DNA of 64,000 nt, taken from positions 29,970 through 93,969 of the forward strand of contig CANHQJ010000016.1 in the NCBI GenBank assembly GCA_947462875.1, written 5' to 3'. The DNA comes from Verrucomicrobiia bacterium. GTDB taxonomy: Bacteria > Verrucomicrobiota > Verrucomicrobiia > Verrucomicrobiales > Akkermansiaceae. Shown here piece by piece: positions 8,273-17,692 of the stretch. Position 1 is the stretch's first letter, and every line of letters starts with the position of its first letter. The translations under genes were made by a program, and so were the position numbers. Below the pieces are notes generated by a model. The model ran no database searches. It saw only the letters and a program-made list of their open reading frames with translations, and was not told the origin of the DNA.

Positions 8273-9355
8273 ATGTCCTTTCCCGCAGCTCCTTCGCATC
8301 GTCTGGATTTCGCCTCGTCGCCGATCAACCAAGCGCTGACCGCAGAACAAAAAGTAGAATTGCTGCGCACGATGATTCGCATTCGTCGTTTCGAGCAAGC
8401 TTCCCTCAAGTACTATAATGCCGGGCGTATCGGCGGGTTCTTGCATTTGTATATTGGACAGGAATCGGTGGCAGTGGGAACGATCTCCCTGTGTGGGGAA
8501 AACGACCACAATATCACCGCCTACCGCTGCCATGGCCACGCTCTGGCAAGTGGCATGAACATGAACGAGTGCATGGCGGAGCTTTTCGGCAAGTACACGG
8601 GAAGCGCCAAGGGCAAGGGTGGCTCGATGCACTTTTTCGCGCCGGACAAAAATTTCTGGGGTGGTCACGGGATTGTGGGCGGCCAGACACCGCTGGGCCT
8701 GGGCCTGGCATACGGACTGAAATACAAAGGTCTCCAAGGTGCGGCGCTGTGCTACATGGGCGATGGCGCGGTGAACCAGGGCGCGTTTCACGAATCACTG
8801 AATCTGGCGGCGTTGTTTGAGCTGCCTGTCGTTTACATCATCGAGAACAACGGTTACTCGATGGGCACCTCGCAGAAGCGCTCGTCCGCGTATCGCGGTT
8901 GCCTGGCGCAGCGTGCGGAAGCCTACGACATGGAGTGGGATCTGATCGACGGTTCCGACATTTACGAAGTGCGGGCGAAGACCCACATCGCCATGGAACG
9001 CGCGCGCAAGGAATCCCGCCCTACCGTGCTGGAGATCACCACCTATCGCTATTACGGTCATAGCGTGGCCGATGCGAATGCGAAAAAATACCGTTCGCCC
9101 GAGGAGATCGAGAATTACAAAAACAACTACGATCCGATCAATACCTTCCGCAACCGTTTGCTCCAGGAGGGCGTGATCACGCAGGAACAGGCCGATGCGA
9201 TCAACAAGGAAGCCGCCGATGAAGCGGCGGCGGCGGTGGAATTCGCCGATGCCTCTCCTGCCCCTAGCATCGAGTCGATCATGGACGATGTGTACTGGGA
9301 GGTGGATAACAAGACCATCGCGGGTCAAACCGGACGTCATTTCTTCAACGACTGA
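8273..9355 (+). CDS. pdhA: Pyruvate dehydrogenase E1 component, alpha subunit
   Basis: Thiamin-diphosphate enzyme that decarboxylates pyruvate and reductively acetylates lipoyl-E2. The 360-residue protein shows MIRIRRFEQASLKYYNAGRI at its N-terminus, GKGGSMHFF near residue 120 and the ThDP/Mg motif GDGAVNQGAFHESLN ending in IIENN. The loop SAYRGCLAQRAEAYD lacks the usual mammalian phosphorylation serines. I take the ATG at 8273; the upstream open frame overlaps the preceding gene. pdhB follows after 62 bp. Neither the E2 acyltransferase nor E3 is adjacent, so the complex is encoded at more than one site. Confidence 0.95.
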   Translation: MSFPAAPSHRLDFASSPINQALTAEQKVELLRTMIRIRRFEQASLKYYNAGRIGGFLHLYIGQESVAVGTISLCGENDHNITAYRCHGHALASGMNMNECMAELFGKYTGSAKGKGGSMHFFAPDKNFWGGHGIVGGQTPLGLGLAYGLKYKGLQGAALCYMGDGAVNQGAFHESLNLAALFELPVVYIIENNGYSMGTSQKRSSAYRGCLAQRAEAYDMEWDLIDGSDIYEVRAKTHIAMERARKESRPTVLEITTYRYYGHSVADANAKKYRSPEEIENYKNNYDPINTFRNRLLQEGVITQEQADAINKEAADEAAAAVEFADASPAPSIESIMDDVYWEVDNKTIAGQTGRHFFND

Positions 9356-9417
9356 ACCAAGTACGAGAAACGTAGTAGTTTTCACCCCATCAACCAATCA
9401 CACTTTAGCAACTGGAT

Positions 9418-10401
9418 ATGCGCACATTGACCTACAGAGAAGCACTTCGCGAAGGCATGGATGAAGAACTGGCCCGCGATGAAAACGTCGTGCTGATGGG
9501 CGAGGAAGTCGCCCAATACAATGGCGCCTACAAGGTGACGGAAGGCTTGTGGAAAAAATGGGGTGACAAGCGCATTGTGGACACGCCGATTTCCGAGGCC
9601 GGCTTCATCGGCATGGGCATCGGTGCCTCGATGCTGGGCGTGCGTCCGGTGATGGAGCTGATGTTCTGGTCCTTTCACTCGGTTGCCTTTGACCAACTGG
9701 TGAGCAATGCGGCCTGTGTCCGCTACATGTCCGGTGGGTTGATCCATTGCCCGATTGTGGTGCGTGGGCCGGCCAATGGCGGAACAAACGTCGGTGCCAC
9801 GCACTCGCACATTCCCGAGGGCATGTTCGCCGCGTTTCCTGGTTTGAAAGTCGTGGCTCCAGCGACACCGGCGGATGTGAAAGGTTTGATCAAGGCATCC
9901 ATTCGCGACAACGACCCCGTGTTTTTCATGGAAAACACCTTGCTCTACGGCACAACCGGTCCTGTGCCGGATCCGGCGGATGGCGACCATGTGGTTCCGT
10001 TAGGCGTGGCCGACCTGAAGCGCGAGGGCTCCGATCTCTCCCTCATCGCCCATGGCCGTTCGGTGATCCACTGCCTGGAAGCCGCGGAAACCTTGCAACG
10101 CGATCATGGCATTTCCTGCGATGTCCTGGACCTGCGCACCATTCGTCCGCTCGATCAGGAAGCCATTCTGAAAACCGTTCGCAAAACCCATCGTGTGGTG
10201 CTCGTGGATGAGTCCAAGGCATTCGGCGGTGTTTCAGCGATGGTGGCGACCTTGATCCAGGACCATTGCTTTGATGATCTGGACGCACCGATCAAGCGCG
10301 TGACATCTCTCGATGCGCCCGCGATTTACTCCAAGTATGTGGAAAACGATCAGCTGCCGAATCCGAAGCGTATCGTGGAGAAAGTCCTGACCATTGCCTG
10401 A
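9418..10401 (+). CDS. pdhB: Pyruvate dehydrogenase E1 component, beta subunit
   Basis: Partner of PdhA in the heterotetrameric E1. The 327-residue protein begins MRTLTYREALREGMDEEL, the typical start of the beta subunit, with LMGEEVAQYNGAYKVTEGL, DTPISEAGFIGMGIGAS and GPANGGTNVGATHSH, all strong family signatures. The C-terminal transketolase domain has DLRTIRPLDQEAIL and VDESKAFGGVS. Length and layout are normal. The alpha-beta split form is typical of Gram-positives, alphaproteobacteria and organelles rather than the fused AceE type. Confidence 0.95.
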   Translation: MRTLTYREALREGMDEELARDENVVLMGEEVAQYNGAYKVTEGLWKKWGDKRIVDTPISEAGFIGMGIGASMLGVRPVMELMFWSFHSVAFDQLVSNAACVRYMSGGLIHCPIVVRGPANGGTNVGATHSHIPEGMFAAFPGLKVVAPATPADVKGLIKASIRDNDPVFFMENTLLYGTTGPVPDPADGDHVVPLGVADLKREGSDLSLIAHGRSVIHCLEAAETLQRDHGISCDVLDLRTIRPLDQEAILKTVRKTHRVVLVDESKAFGGVSAMVATLIQDHCFDDLDAPIKRVTSLDAPAIYSKYVENDQLPNPKRIVEKVLTIA

Positions 10402-10476
10402 GGCAAAGAATCTTATCCACAAACGCATTTTCTGTTTGACCTACCCCCTACTCCATCGATTAACCTGTCGCCCGTC

Positions 10477-10851
10477 ATGAAAAACCTTTTTCTGTCTTCT
10501 CTCTGTGCTGTAACCGCTCTCGGTCTATCGTCTTGCTGCTGCTTGTTCGGTAGCAACAACACCTACAAAACCAAGGAAACCTATGTGGCTCGTCACAAGA
10601 CCGTGACCAAGGAAGTCCAGGTCGCCACTGGCGCCAAAGGTGGTATCGAGACTCAAACGGTCAAAGAGAAAGTGCCGGTTTACAAAGATCGCTATGTTAC
10701 CCATCGTGTGAGCTGCGTGCGTTCCTATTGCCCCCGCACCGGCGCGTGCGGAACCACCAGCGAGACGATCACCAAAATGTCGTCCAGCCAAGGCAGCGTA
10801 GGCAGCCCGCACATCGGCCTGGTGCCGACCATGAAGCCTTTGGCTCCCTGA
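10477..10851 (+). CDS. Small lipoprotein of unknown function
   Basis: 124 residues. Signal peptide MKNLFLSSLCAVTALGLSSC gives a lipobox LSSC with lipidated Cys20, followed by two more cysteines. The mature part is basic and repeat-like (YKTKETYVARHKTVTKEVQV; VKEKVPVYKDRYVTHRVSC) and holds a Cys pair in SCVRSYCPRTGACG that could form disulfides. No known domain is recognised. It is a single gene 75 bp after pdhB with its own terminator downstream. Confidence 0.75.
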   Translation: MKNLFLSSLCAVTALGLSSCCCLFGSNNTYKTKETYVARHKTVTKEVQVATGAKGGIETQTVKEKVPVYKDRYVTHRVSCVRSYCPRTGACGTTSETITKMSSSQGSVGSPHIGLVPTMKPLAP

Positions 10852-10868
10852 TCCATTGGTTTTCCAAT

Positions 10869-10904
10869 AAAAAAGCGCACGGGTCATTCCTGTGCGCTTT
10901 TTTT
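10869..10904 (+). terminator. Bidirectional rho-independent terminator
   Basis: Stem GCGCAC (10875-10880) with GTGCGC (10892-10897), extended by GGG against CCT, flanked by six As on the left and seven Ts on the right. It therefore works for the rightward lipoprotein gene and for the convergent leftward gene. Confidence 0.88.
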
Positions 10905-10925
10905 GTGAGGTGTTTCGGAATGGGA

Positions 10926-11570
10926 TCAGAAACTGTAGGAGTAGGACAAGCCGATGCTGTTGAAGCCGCCCACGTCGAAGATGCCGAAACCGCCGGAGTG
11001 ATGGGCGATATAGAGGTTCACGCGGTGCTCTGGAGCGCTGGGTAGTGCGAATGAAAACTGAATGGGCAGGGTGAACTTCATGTTCGATCGATTTTCATCA
11101 GGGTGGCGCTGTTCGTCCATGGCGTAAATTTCCGAGGCATACGAGAGCCCCACGCCTGCGGCAAAGCTGGTTTGAATCCATGCGTTCCAGGGGAAATCCA
11201 CCCAACGCAGTTGCAGTGCGGCATTGTATGTGAGGAACGGTTGATTGGCATTTTCATCTACCAATTCCAGGCAAAGAGGCATTTCCAACAAGGGATGGTA
11301 TTCCTTGCCAAACAGCTCGATGCACAGTTCAGACAGGGTTTTGGTGGCGGTGAATTGATAGACCTCCGCGCCGGCATCGCCATCCTCGACGGTAATGTTT
11401 CCTTCCAGGAAGTCATCGATTTCGTTCTTTGTCATCAGCGAAACGCCGAACTCGAAGGTCCAGCCTTCGAATACCTCCCAGTTATCAAACGTGATCAAGG
11501 CTTCCGTCTCCGCGCGTGCATGAGAGCAAGCGATCACACAACTCATCATAGCAAGTGCAAAGCGTTTCAT
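10926..11570 (-). CDS. Predicted outer-membrane beta-barrel protein
   Basis: 214 residues with a signal peptide (MKRFALAMMSCVIACSHARA) and alternating-hydrophobicity segments ending in a C-terminal aromatic (SIGLSYSYSF), the usual signature for recognition by the Bam complex. An AHHSGGFGIFD segment before the last strand recalls the HxS active-site region of PagL-type lipid A deacylases, but the match is too short to assign function. It is a single gene that converges on the small lipoprotein gene across a shared terminator. Confidence 0.6.
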   Translation of the reverse strand: MKRFALAMMSCVIACSHARAETEALITFDNWEVFEGWTFEFGVSLMTKNEIDDFLEGNITVEDGDAGAEVYQFTATKTLSELCIELFGKEYHPLLEMPLCLELVDENANQPFLTYNAALQLRWVDFPWNAWIQTSFAAGVGLSYASEIYAMDEQRHPDENRSNMKFTLPIQFSFALPSAPEHRVNLYIAHHSGGFGIFDVGGFNSIGLSYSYSF

Positions 11571-11712
11571 GATGCGGTTTTTTAGGGAGAAAAGGGAACT
11601 GATGTCAAGGTGTGAAACGGTGAAAATTAGCGCGATGCTCTCAGGGCTCGCCGGGGCAAAATCCTAAACCGTCCATGTATGCGCCGCTTGCGGCATGATG
11701 GTTCACGGTGTG

Positions 11713-12414
11713 TTATCCTAAGGATGCTTCTTCCTGCAGCCACACTTTTTTGCGCAGCGCCTCGAGCGCCGCGCGCACCTCGGCTTCTTTTTTGCTTTTG
11801 CCGCGCCCTTGGGCCAGTACCAAATCGCGCCAGAGAACCTGTGCGTGGAATACCTTGCGGTGATCGGGTCCGCTTTCGCCGGTGATGCGATAGCGCGGTG
11901 CTTGCGTGTCCAGGGATTGCAGGATTTCCTGAAGGGTTCCTTTGGGATTGCCCACCACCGTGCTTTCCTCCACCACGCCGATGCCTTGCTCAAACAGGCG
12001 CAGGACCAGGTCGCTGGCCGATTGATAGCCGGAGTCCAGATAAATGGCACCCACCAGCGCCTCCAGGGCATCGGCCAGTGTGGAGGGACGCTTTCGCCCC
12101 CCGCTCGCCTCTTCTCCTTTGCCTAACAAGATATAATGTCCCAATTGCAAGCTGGTGGCGAACTGCGCCAAGGCCTGCCGTGATACCAACTGCGCGCGCA
12201 GCTTGGTCATGTGGCCTTCGGGAGAATCGGGAAATTTGCGAAACAAATGCTCGGTCAACACCAATTGCAACACGGCATCGCCGAGAAATTCCAAGCGCTG
12301 GTTGTCAAAATGCGCTTTTTGCGACTCATAGGCCAAGCTCGGATGCGTCAGTGCCTCCGCTAACAATAACGGATTGCGGAATTTGTAACCCAGTCTGACT
12401 TCAATGCTTTCCAT
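11713..12414 (-). CDS. rnc: Ribonuclease III
   Basis: Double-strand-specific endoribonuclease that processes rRNA precursors and sense/antisense RNAs. The 233-residue protein has the catalytic signature RLEFLGDAVLQLVLTEHLF near residue 38, a second metal-site segment LADALEALVGAIYLD near 110, and a C-terminal dsRNA-binding domain (NPKGTLQEILQ ... GRGKSKKEAEVRAALEAL). I start at MESIEVRLGYKF (12414); an upstream ATG at 12453 is possible. The gene is on the same strand as, and 60 bp after, tRNA-His. Confidence 0.95.
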   Translation of the reverse strand: MESIEVRLGYKFRNPLLLAEALTHPSLAYESQKAHFDNQRLEFLGDAVLQLVLTEHLFRKFPDSPEGHMTKLRAQLVSRQALAQFATSLQLGHYILLGKGEEASGGRKRPSTLADALEALVGAIYLDSGYQSASDLVLRLFEQGIGVVEESTVVGNPKGTLQEILQSLDTQAPRYRITGESGPDHRKVFHAQVLWRDLVLAQGRGKSKKEAEVRAALEALRKKVWLQEEASLG

Positions 12415-12474
12415 GCCATGCGCGTTTTCCTCCTCTCCCGCCCGATGTACCATGTCACCATCCGACAGGAAAGA

Positions 12475-12550
12475 TGGGGTGATCGACGGGATTCGAACCC
12501 GCAACAACCAGAATCACAATCTGGGGCTCTACCATTGAACTACGACCACC
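12475..12550 (-). tRNA. tRNA-His (GTG)
   Basis: A full cloverleaf can be drawn on the minus strand. The acceptor is GTGGTCG with CGATCAC (one G-U pair), the D arm contains AGTTCAATGGTAGAGC, the anticodon loop is TTGTGAT with GTG, and the T arm is GCGGG TTCGAAT CCCGT. The extra G at position -1 opposite C73, the hallmark of tRNA-His, is encoded (position 12550), as is the 3' CCA (12477-12475). Confidence 0.97.
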
Positions 12551-12684
12551 ATCTTTCGTTGGGGGGAGAGGAAGGTAGCTACTTTCGCACCGATGGCAAG
12601 ACAAAAATGGCAATTTCTTCGCCCTGCGCGCGCCGTGGCCTGATTTTGCTATTCATTTCGCGCCGCATTGCGTCACAATCGGGC

Positions 12685-13962
12685 ATGACATGGCGCATTC
12701 ATGAAAGCGTGGTCCGCGGTGAGATCGATAGCCGCGTGAAGGGCCGGGTAACCGGACGTATCTGGTTGGCGGGGCTCGATCATCCGGTGGAGCTCAACCT
12801 CAAGGGTAATCCCTGGCGCGATATGGCCGGACATGTGCTGAAATTCACCCACGCCAACCCGAAGCCCGGCAATCTGGAGAACCTGGACGCGGAGCAAACG
12901 GGCGTGGTGGGGGATATGACCGCATCGCGCAAGGTGAAAGTGCCCGAGTTACCGATGGAGGAAATCATGCGCCTCACGAAAGCCGGCGAGCCATGGCCAT
13001 GGCACTGGGCGAACTGTTTGTATCTCGAATGGTTCAGCGAGCGCAATGGCCGTGTGGTGGTCGAATCAACGGACTATCAGATCGAGATCGATGCCGAGGC
13101 GGCATGGGTGATGGATGAGGCCATGGAAAAGCAACAGTGCGTGGAAAACGCCATGGCACTCACCCATGTCATGGACCTCCTGTCCCAGGCGGTGGCTGAT
13201 CAGAAGGACGCGGAGGCGGATTTTGACGACGAGGATGACGATGAACCGCAGTCGCTCGCGGAAGCCCAGGCCGACGCGGAGCACGAATACATGAACCGTC
13301 TGATGGACCGCATCGATGCCCGTATGAAGCGTGAGGGGCTGGAAGACATGTCGGATTACGAACGCATCTATGACGAGGAACGCGAACGCTTGCGCCGCGA
13401 AATGGGTTTCCCGCCAGACCCTGAGCCGACCCCTGAGCTGTTAGAGCAACAGCAAAGATGGATCGAGGAAATGAATGCCGCAGCCGAGGAGGCGATGCGT
13501 GAGATGGAAGCGGAAAAATGGATGGAGCCTCTGGATAAGAAGCGCCCGGAACTTGTCGAGCGCGCGTCAGAACTCGGTATCCGGCTGCACAAGGATGTGG
13601 ACGGGCTTCTGCCCCCGGATCCATCGCGCGAGCATCCTTTGTTGGAGATTGTGAACGGCGTGTGCATCGCCTCCGCGAAACTCGCCGGCGCGCTCGGATG
13701 CCAGGAAGACGAAGAGGACTGGCCGCCCGATCCGCTCTTTGCCGGAGACACGCTGGTTCGCCTGAAAAAAGCCCGCGCCGTGCTGCGCGATTCCCTGCGC
13801 GGGCTCGACTCGGCGGATGAGGAAAATCTCGGCACTGCCGAGTGGCGCGCCGCCACACGCGCCGAAATCCATGCCATTCTCAGTGAAGTGCAACGCCTGA
13901 TCAAAGAAGTGCGCGATGTGCTCGCGGACGACGATGATCCCACGGACACATTGCCTTTTTGA
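12685..13962 (+). CDS. Conserved acidic protein of unknown function
   Basis: 425 residues, strongly acidic, with a DDEDDDEP cluster near residue 180 and a long charged, probably coiled-coil middle (residues about 190-310, rich in EERERLRREMG-type runs). The N-terminal 130 residues look globular (MTWRIHESVVRGEIDSRVKG; AGLDHPVELNLKGNPWRDM). No signal peptide and no catalytic motif is recognised. The open frame extends to 12418, but that would cover the tRNA-His gene, so I use the ATG at 12685; 12607 is an alternative. It is followed after 46 bp by a PVC haem protein gene on the same strand. Confidence 0.65.
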   Translation: MTWRIHESVVRGEIDSRVKGRVTGRIWLAGLDHPVELNLKGNPWRDMAGHVLKFTHANPKPGNLENLDAEQTGVVGDMTASRKVKVPELPMEEIMRLTKAGEPWPWHWANCLYLEWFSERNGRVVVESTDYQIEIDAEAAWVMDEAMEKQQCVENAMALTHVMDLLSQAVADQKDAEADFDDEDDDEPQSLAEAQADAEHEYMNRLMDRIDARMKREGLEDMSDYERIYDEERERLRREMGFPPDPEPTPELLEQQQRWIEEMNAAAEEAMREMEAEKWMEPLDKKRPELVERASELGIRLHKDVDGLLPPDPSREHPLLEIVNGVCIASAKLAGALGCQEDEEDWPPDPLFAGDTLVRLKKARAVLRDSLRGLDSADEENLGTAEWRAATRAEIHAILSEVQRLIKEVRDVLADDDDPTDTLPF

Positions 13963-14008
13963 TGATGTCCGCACTTTTCTTCGGCGCACTTTGCTGTATG
14001 TTTCCCGC

Positions 14009-17000
14009 ATGGCAAAACCTGACGGCTCTTCTTTTTTGTTACTCATGATTGGCATGGCTTCGGCGCAATCCACCGCGCCGACGATGAAATTGCAGGGCAC
14101 CGAATGGGCGAACGATTCGCTGCTCGGCAGTCCGGTTGCCATTTCCATGGACAATCAAGGACGCGCCTATGTGACGCAAACGATGCGCCGCAAGGAAAGC
14201 GAACTCGATATCCGCGCGCACACGAACTGGGTTACCGATACACTTTCGTTCGAGAGCGTGGCCGACCGCGAGGCGTTCTATCGTAAGGAATTGAGCGCGG
14301 AACGCAGTGAGAAAAACAAGGGCTGGCTGAAGGATCGCAACAACGACGGTGTTTCGGATTTCCGCGATCTCGCCGTGATTTCGGAAAAAATCCATCGCAT
14401 CCAGGACAAAGCGGGCAAGGGGGTCGCGGACAGCAGCGAGGTATTTGTCGATGGTCTAAACGACTCCATGACGGGCGTGGCCGCTGGCGTCATGAGCTAT
14501 GGCGATGATGTTTATCTCGCCGCCATTCCGCGTGTGTGGAAATTTTCCGCGGATCGCAAACCGGGTGCCGCGGACTTCAAAAAGGAAATTTTGTTAGAGG
14601 GATTCGGCGTGCGCATTGCGTACTCAGGGCACGACATGCACGGCCTGACCATGGGGCCGGACGGGCGCATTTACTGGAGCATCGGCGATAAAGGCCTCAA
14701 CGTCACCGATGCGAATGGCGTAGTGCACAAAAAAAACAGCGAAGGCGCGGTGTTGCGCTGTGAACCTGATGGCAGTGGCTTTGAGATCTTCGCCCACGGC
14801 CTGCGCAATCCGCAGGAGATCGCCTTTGACCAATGGGGCAATCTTTTCAGCGTCGATAACGACGGCGACTTCAAGGGCGAGCGCGAGCGCATCGTCTATA
14901 TCACCGAGCGCAGCGATTCCGGCTGGCGTTGCAACTGGCAGTACCGCGGCAGTGGATACAATCCGTGGATGGACGAAAAACTCGCCGTGCCGCAGTGGGA
15001 GGGCCAGGCCGCCTACATCACGCCACCACTGGCCAACTACCTCGACGGCCCCAGCGGCTTTCTTTACAACCCCGGCACCGCTCTCGGCGCTGCGTGGAAG
15101 GACACGTTTTTTGTAACACTTTTTCCCGGACGGAAACTCGCGGCGTTTCAGTTGGAACCATCCGGCGCGAGCTTTCGCATGACCAATGACCGACTCGCCT
15201 TCAGCGGCCCGATGATGACAGGCCTCTCGTGGGGCCCCGATGGCGCCATCTACGTAGCCGATTGGAACAGCGCCGCGTGGGATCCGCACGACAAAGGAAA
15301 AATCTGGAAGCTCGACGTCGAGGACAAAGACAAACATCCGCAACGCCTCGCCACACAGTCGCTGCTGCGCGAAGGCATGGCGAAAAAATCCGTCACGGAG
15401 CTGGCGGAGTTGTTAGGCCATGACGATCAGCGCGTGCGTCGTGATGCGCAGTTTGCTCTCGCTTCGCGTGGCGAAGCCAAAATTCTGTTAGCTACCGCGC
15501 AAAACCACAAATCGTTGCCTGCCCGTGTCCACGCGATCTGGGGAATCGGCCAACTCGGTCGCAAAGACGCGAAAGACGTTGCCCCCCTTCTACCATTACT
15601 AAAAGACCCTCAAGCTGAAGTGCGCGCTCAAGCCGCCAAAGTCATCGGCGATGCCGCTTATCAACCAGCCGCTGACGAACTCGCCGCCTTGCTGAAAGAC
15701 CCCGAAGTTCGTGTGTGCTTCCACGCCGCCATCGCACTCGCGAAAACTGGTACTCCTGCCGAGCTTCCCGCTATAACGCAAATGCTCGAGCAGAAAGCCG
15801 TGGAAGATGTTTATCTGCGCCACGCCGGCATTACCGCTCTTGCGGGTGTGGCTGAAAAAAATCCCGCAGCTCTTGCCGGACTCCGGGAACACAAAAGCAC
15901 CACTGTTCGTCTCGCGGCAGTCGTGGCACTGCGCCGCTTAGCCGCTGAGCTAGTCATTGCATTTCTCGATGATTTCGATCCGCTCGTACAAGCCGAAGCC
16001 GTCCGCGCCATCCACGATGACGATTCCATCACCGCCGCCCTTCCCGCACTCGCAGAACTTCTCACAACCTATTCCGGCGCCGATCCCGTCATCCTGCGTC
16101 GTGTCATTTCCGCCAACCTTCGCCTCGGCGGCACGGGGTCAGCGCAACGCCTTGCCGGCTACGCCGCTCTCACCACCGCCCCCGAAGCCATGCGCAAGGA
16201 AGCGCTCGATAGCCTCATCACCTGGTTGCAGCCCGCACCGCTCGACCGCGTGGAAGGCCGCTACCGCCCGCTCGCCCCTCGCCCCGCCAGCGAATTGCAA
16301 GCGGCTCTCTCCAAGACCGCCGAGGCCCTGCTCGCCGATGCCTCCGCCGCCATCCGCCAAAGCACCTGCGAGCTGATCAAAATCGCAGCCTTTGACAAAG
16401 CCAATCCCTCCCTGCACCGCCTCGCCGCAAATCAAAAAGAAAACGCTGCCGTACGCGCCGCCGCCTTGCAAACTCTCGCCGCGCTCAAGGACCCCGATCT
16501 CGCCCGCGCCACCGAGTCCGCACTTTCCTCCAACGAGGCCAGCCTCCGCAACGCCGCCCTCCAACTCCTCGCCCGCGCGGGTGGTGCCAGCGAAAAAGTC
16601 ATCCCACTCCTCGAAAAAGTGTTGGAAAAAGGCAAACCCGCCGAAATGCAGGACGCCTTCGCCACACTCGGAAGCATCAAGAGTCCCGCCGCTCGGAAAA
16701 CGCTCCTTTCCTGGATGAAAAAACTCCCATCAAATGCCGTGCCCGAGGCCGCCCGCCTCGATCTGTTGGAAGCAGCCCGCGCCCAGAACGATGCCGCATT
16801 GACCGATGCCATCGCTGCTTACGAAAAAAGCAAATCGCCCGATGACAAACTCGCCGCCTTCCGCGAAACCCTGCAAGGAGGCAATGCCGCCCAAGGCAAA
16901 AAAATCGCGCTCGAACACCTGGCCGCGCAGTGCACCCGCTGCCACAAGATCGGCAAAGAGGGCGCGGAGGTAGGCCCCGATCTATCGAAAATCGGCAAAC

Positions 17001-17293
17001 GCATGAACCGCGAGCAGTTGTTAGAAGCCATCGTATTACCCAATGCCACCATCGCCAAAGGCTATGACGTCATCATGATCACACTCAAGGACGGCAAAAC
17101 CCTCAGCGGCAGCGTGGAGAAAGAAAATGCCACCGAGCTCCACCTGCGCGGTGCCGACAAATCACTCACCACCCTCCGCATCGATCAAATCAAGAGCCGC
17201 ACCGTGCCCCAGTCCATGATGCCGCCCATGGATGCCCTGCTCAACAAACGCGAGCTCCGCGACGTGATCGAATACATGACGACGCTGAAATAG
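14009..17293 (+). CDS. PVC-type secreted dehydrogenase with HEAT repeats and a haem-binding C-terminus
   Basis: 1094 residues. A short signal (KPDGSSFLLLMIGMASAQS) precedes a six-bladed beta-propeller of the PQQ/sorbosone-dehydrogenase type (GHDMHGLTMGPDGRIYWSIG; HGLRNPQEIAFDQWGNLFSV), then about 450 residues of HEAT-like repeats (VRAQAAKVIGDAAYQPAADE; VRLAAVVALRRLA) and a c-type cytochrome domain with CTRCH near residue 975. This is the architecture of the expanded putative haem-binding protein family of Planctomycetes and Verrucomicrobia; the substrate is unknown, probably a sugar or polyol in the periplasm. It is a single gene converging on vapC with 6 bp between the stops. Confidence 0.88.
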   Translation: MAKPDGSSFLLLMIGMASAQSTAPTMKLQGTEWANDSLLGSPVAISMDNQGRAYVTQTMRRKESELDIRAHTNWVTDTLSFESVADREAFYRKELSAERSEKNKGWLKDRNNDGVSDFRDLAVISEKIHRIQDKAGKGVADSSEVFVDGLNDSMTGVAAGVMSYGDDVYLAAIPRVWKFSADRKPGAADFKKEILLEGFGVRIAYSGHDMHGLTMGPDGRIYWSIGDKGLNVTDANGVVHKKNSEGAVLRCEPDGSGFEIFAHGLRNPQEIAFDQWGNLFSVDNDGDFKGERERIVYITERSDSGWRCNWQYRGSGYNPWMDEKLAVPQWEGQAAYITPPLANYLDGPSGFLYNPGTALGAAWKDTFFVTLFPGRKLAAFQLEPSGASFRMTNDRLAFSGPMMTGLSWGPDGAIYVADWNSAAWDPHDKGKIWKLDVEDKDKHPQRLATQSLLREGMAKKSVTELAELLGHDDQRVRRDAQFALASRGEAKILLATAQNHKSLPARVHAIWGIGQLGRKDAKDVAPLLPLLKDPQAEVRAQAAKVIGDAAYQPAADELAALLKDPEVRVCFHAAIALAKTGTPAELPAITQMLEQKAVEDVYLRHAGITALAGVAEKNPAALAGLREHKSTTVRLAAVVALRRLAAELVIAFLDDFDPLVQAEAVRAIHDDDSITAALPALAELLTTYSGADPVILRRVISANLRLGGTGSAQRLAGYAALTTAPEAMRKEALDSLITWLQPAPLDRVEGRYRPLAPRPASELQAALSKTAEALLADASAAIRQSTCELIKIAAFDKANPSLHRLAANQKENAAVRAAALQTLAALKDPDLARATESALSSNEASLRNAALQLLARAGGASEKVIPLLEKVLEKGKPAEMQDAFATLGSIKSPAARKTLLSWMKKLPSNAVPEAARLDLLEAARAQNDAALTDAIAAYEKSKSPDDKLAAFRETLQGGNAAQGKKIALEHLAAQCTRCHKIGKEGAEVGPDLSKIGKRMNREQLLEAIVLPNATIAKGYDVIMITLKDGKTLSGSVEKENATELHLRGADKSLTTLRIDQIKSRTVPQSMMPPMDALLNKRELRDVIEYMTTLK

Positions 17294-17299
17294 CTGTAA

Positions 17300-17692
17300 T
17301 CAATATTTCAGGATTTTCAGTCCTTCGATCCGAGAGAAGTCTTGCAGATTTTTTGTGACCAGAAAAAGATCATGCTCGAGAGCGGAAGCCGCTATCCAGA
17401 GGTCGTTTGTGCCGATCAATTGTTTTTTCTTACGCAAGACTCTCGTGATGGAGGCATAGCGCAACGCTGTCTTTTGCGTCATGGGCACTACTTGAAATCG
17501 TTGTAACAGGCTCGTACAGATGGGCGATTGCGGATCAGCAAAACCTTCCGAAAATTCCCCTACCGTGATGAGTGAAATCATCGGCACAGCCGCCGCATGC
17601 AGGCGCAAAAATTGCATCGCATCTCCCGCGCCACGCTTCATCTCACGTTCGATATCAATGAGAAAACAGGTGTCAAAGAGTAACTGTTTCAT
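17300..17692 (-). CDS. vapC: VapC-type PIN-domain toxin
   Basis: 130-residue PIN-fold ribonuclease. The acidic residues expected at the active site are visible: LLFDTCFLID (first Asp), GEFSEGF (Glu), GTNDLWIAASAL (Asp) and LVTKNLQDFSRI (Asp near the end). I take the ATG at 17692, which overlaps the antitoxin stop in an ATGA; two codons further upstream is another ATG. VapC toxins usually cleave tRNA-fMet or the rRNA sarcin-ricin loop; the target here is not predictable. It lies at the end of the vapBC pair, next to the RNA-repair locus. Confidence 0.85.
   Translation of the reverse strand: MKQLLFDTCFLIDIEREMKRGAGDAMQFLRLHAAAVPMISLITVGEFSEGFADPQSPICTSLLQRFQVVPMTQKTALRYASITRVLRKKKQLIGTNDLWIAASALEHDLFLVTKNLQDFSRIEGLKILKY

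Noticed and set aside
12418..12684. Upstream extension of the acidic hypothetical protein
   Set aside because: The extension would cover the complete tRNA-His gene on the other strand; internal ATGs give a sensible start.
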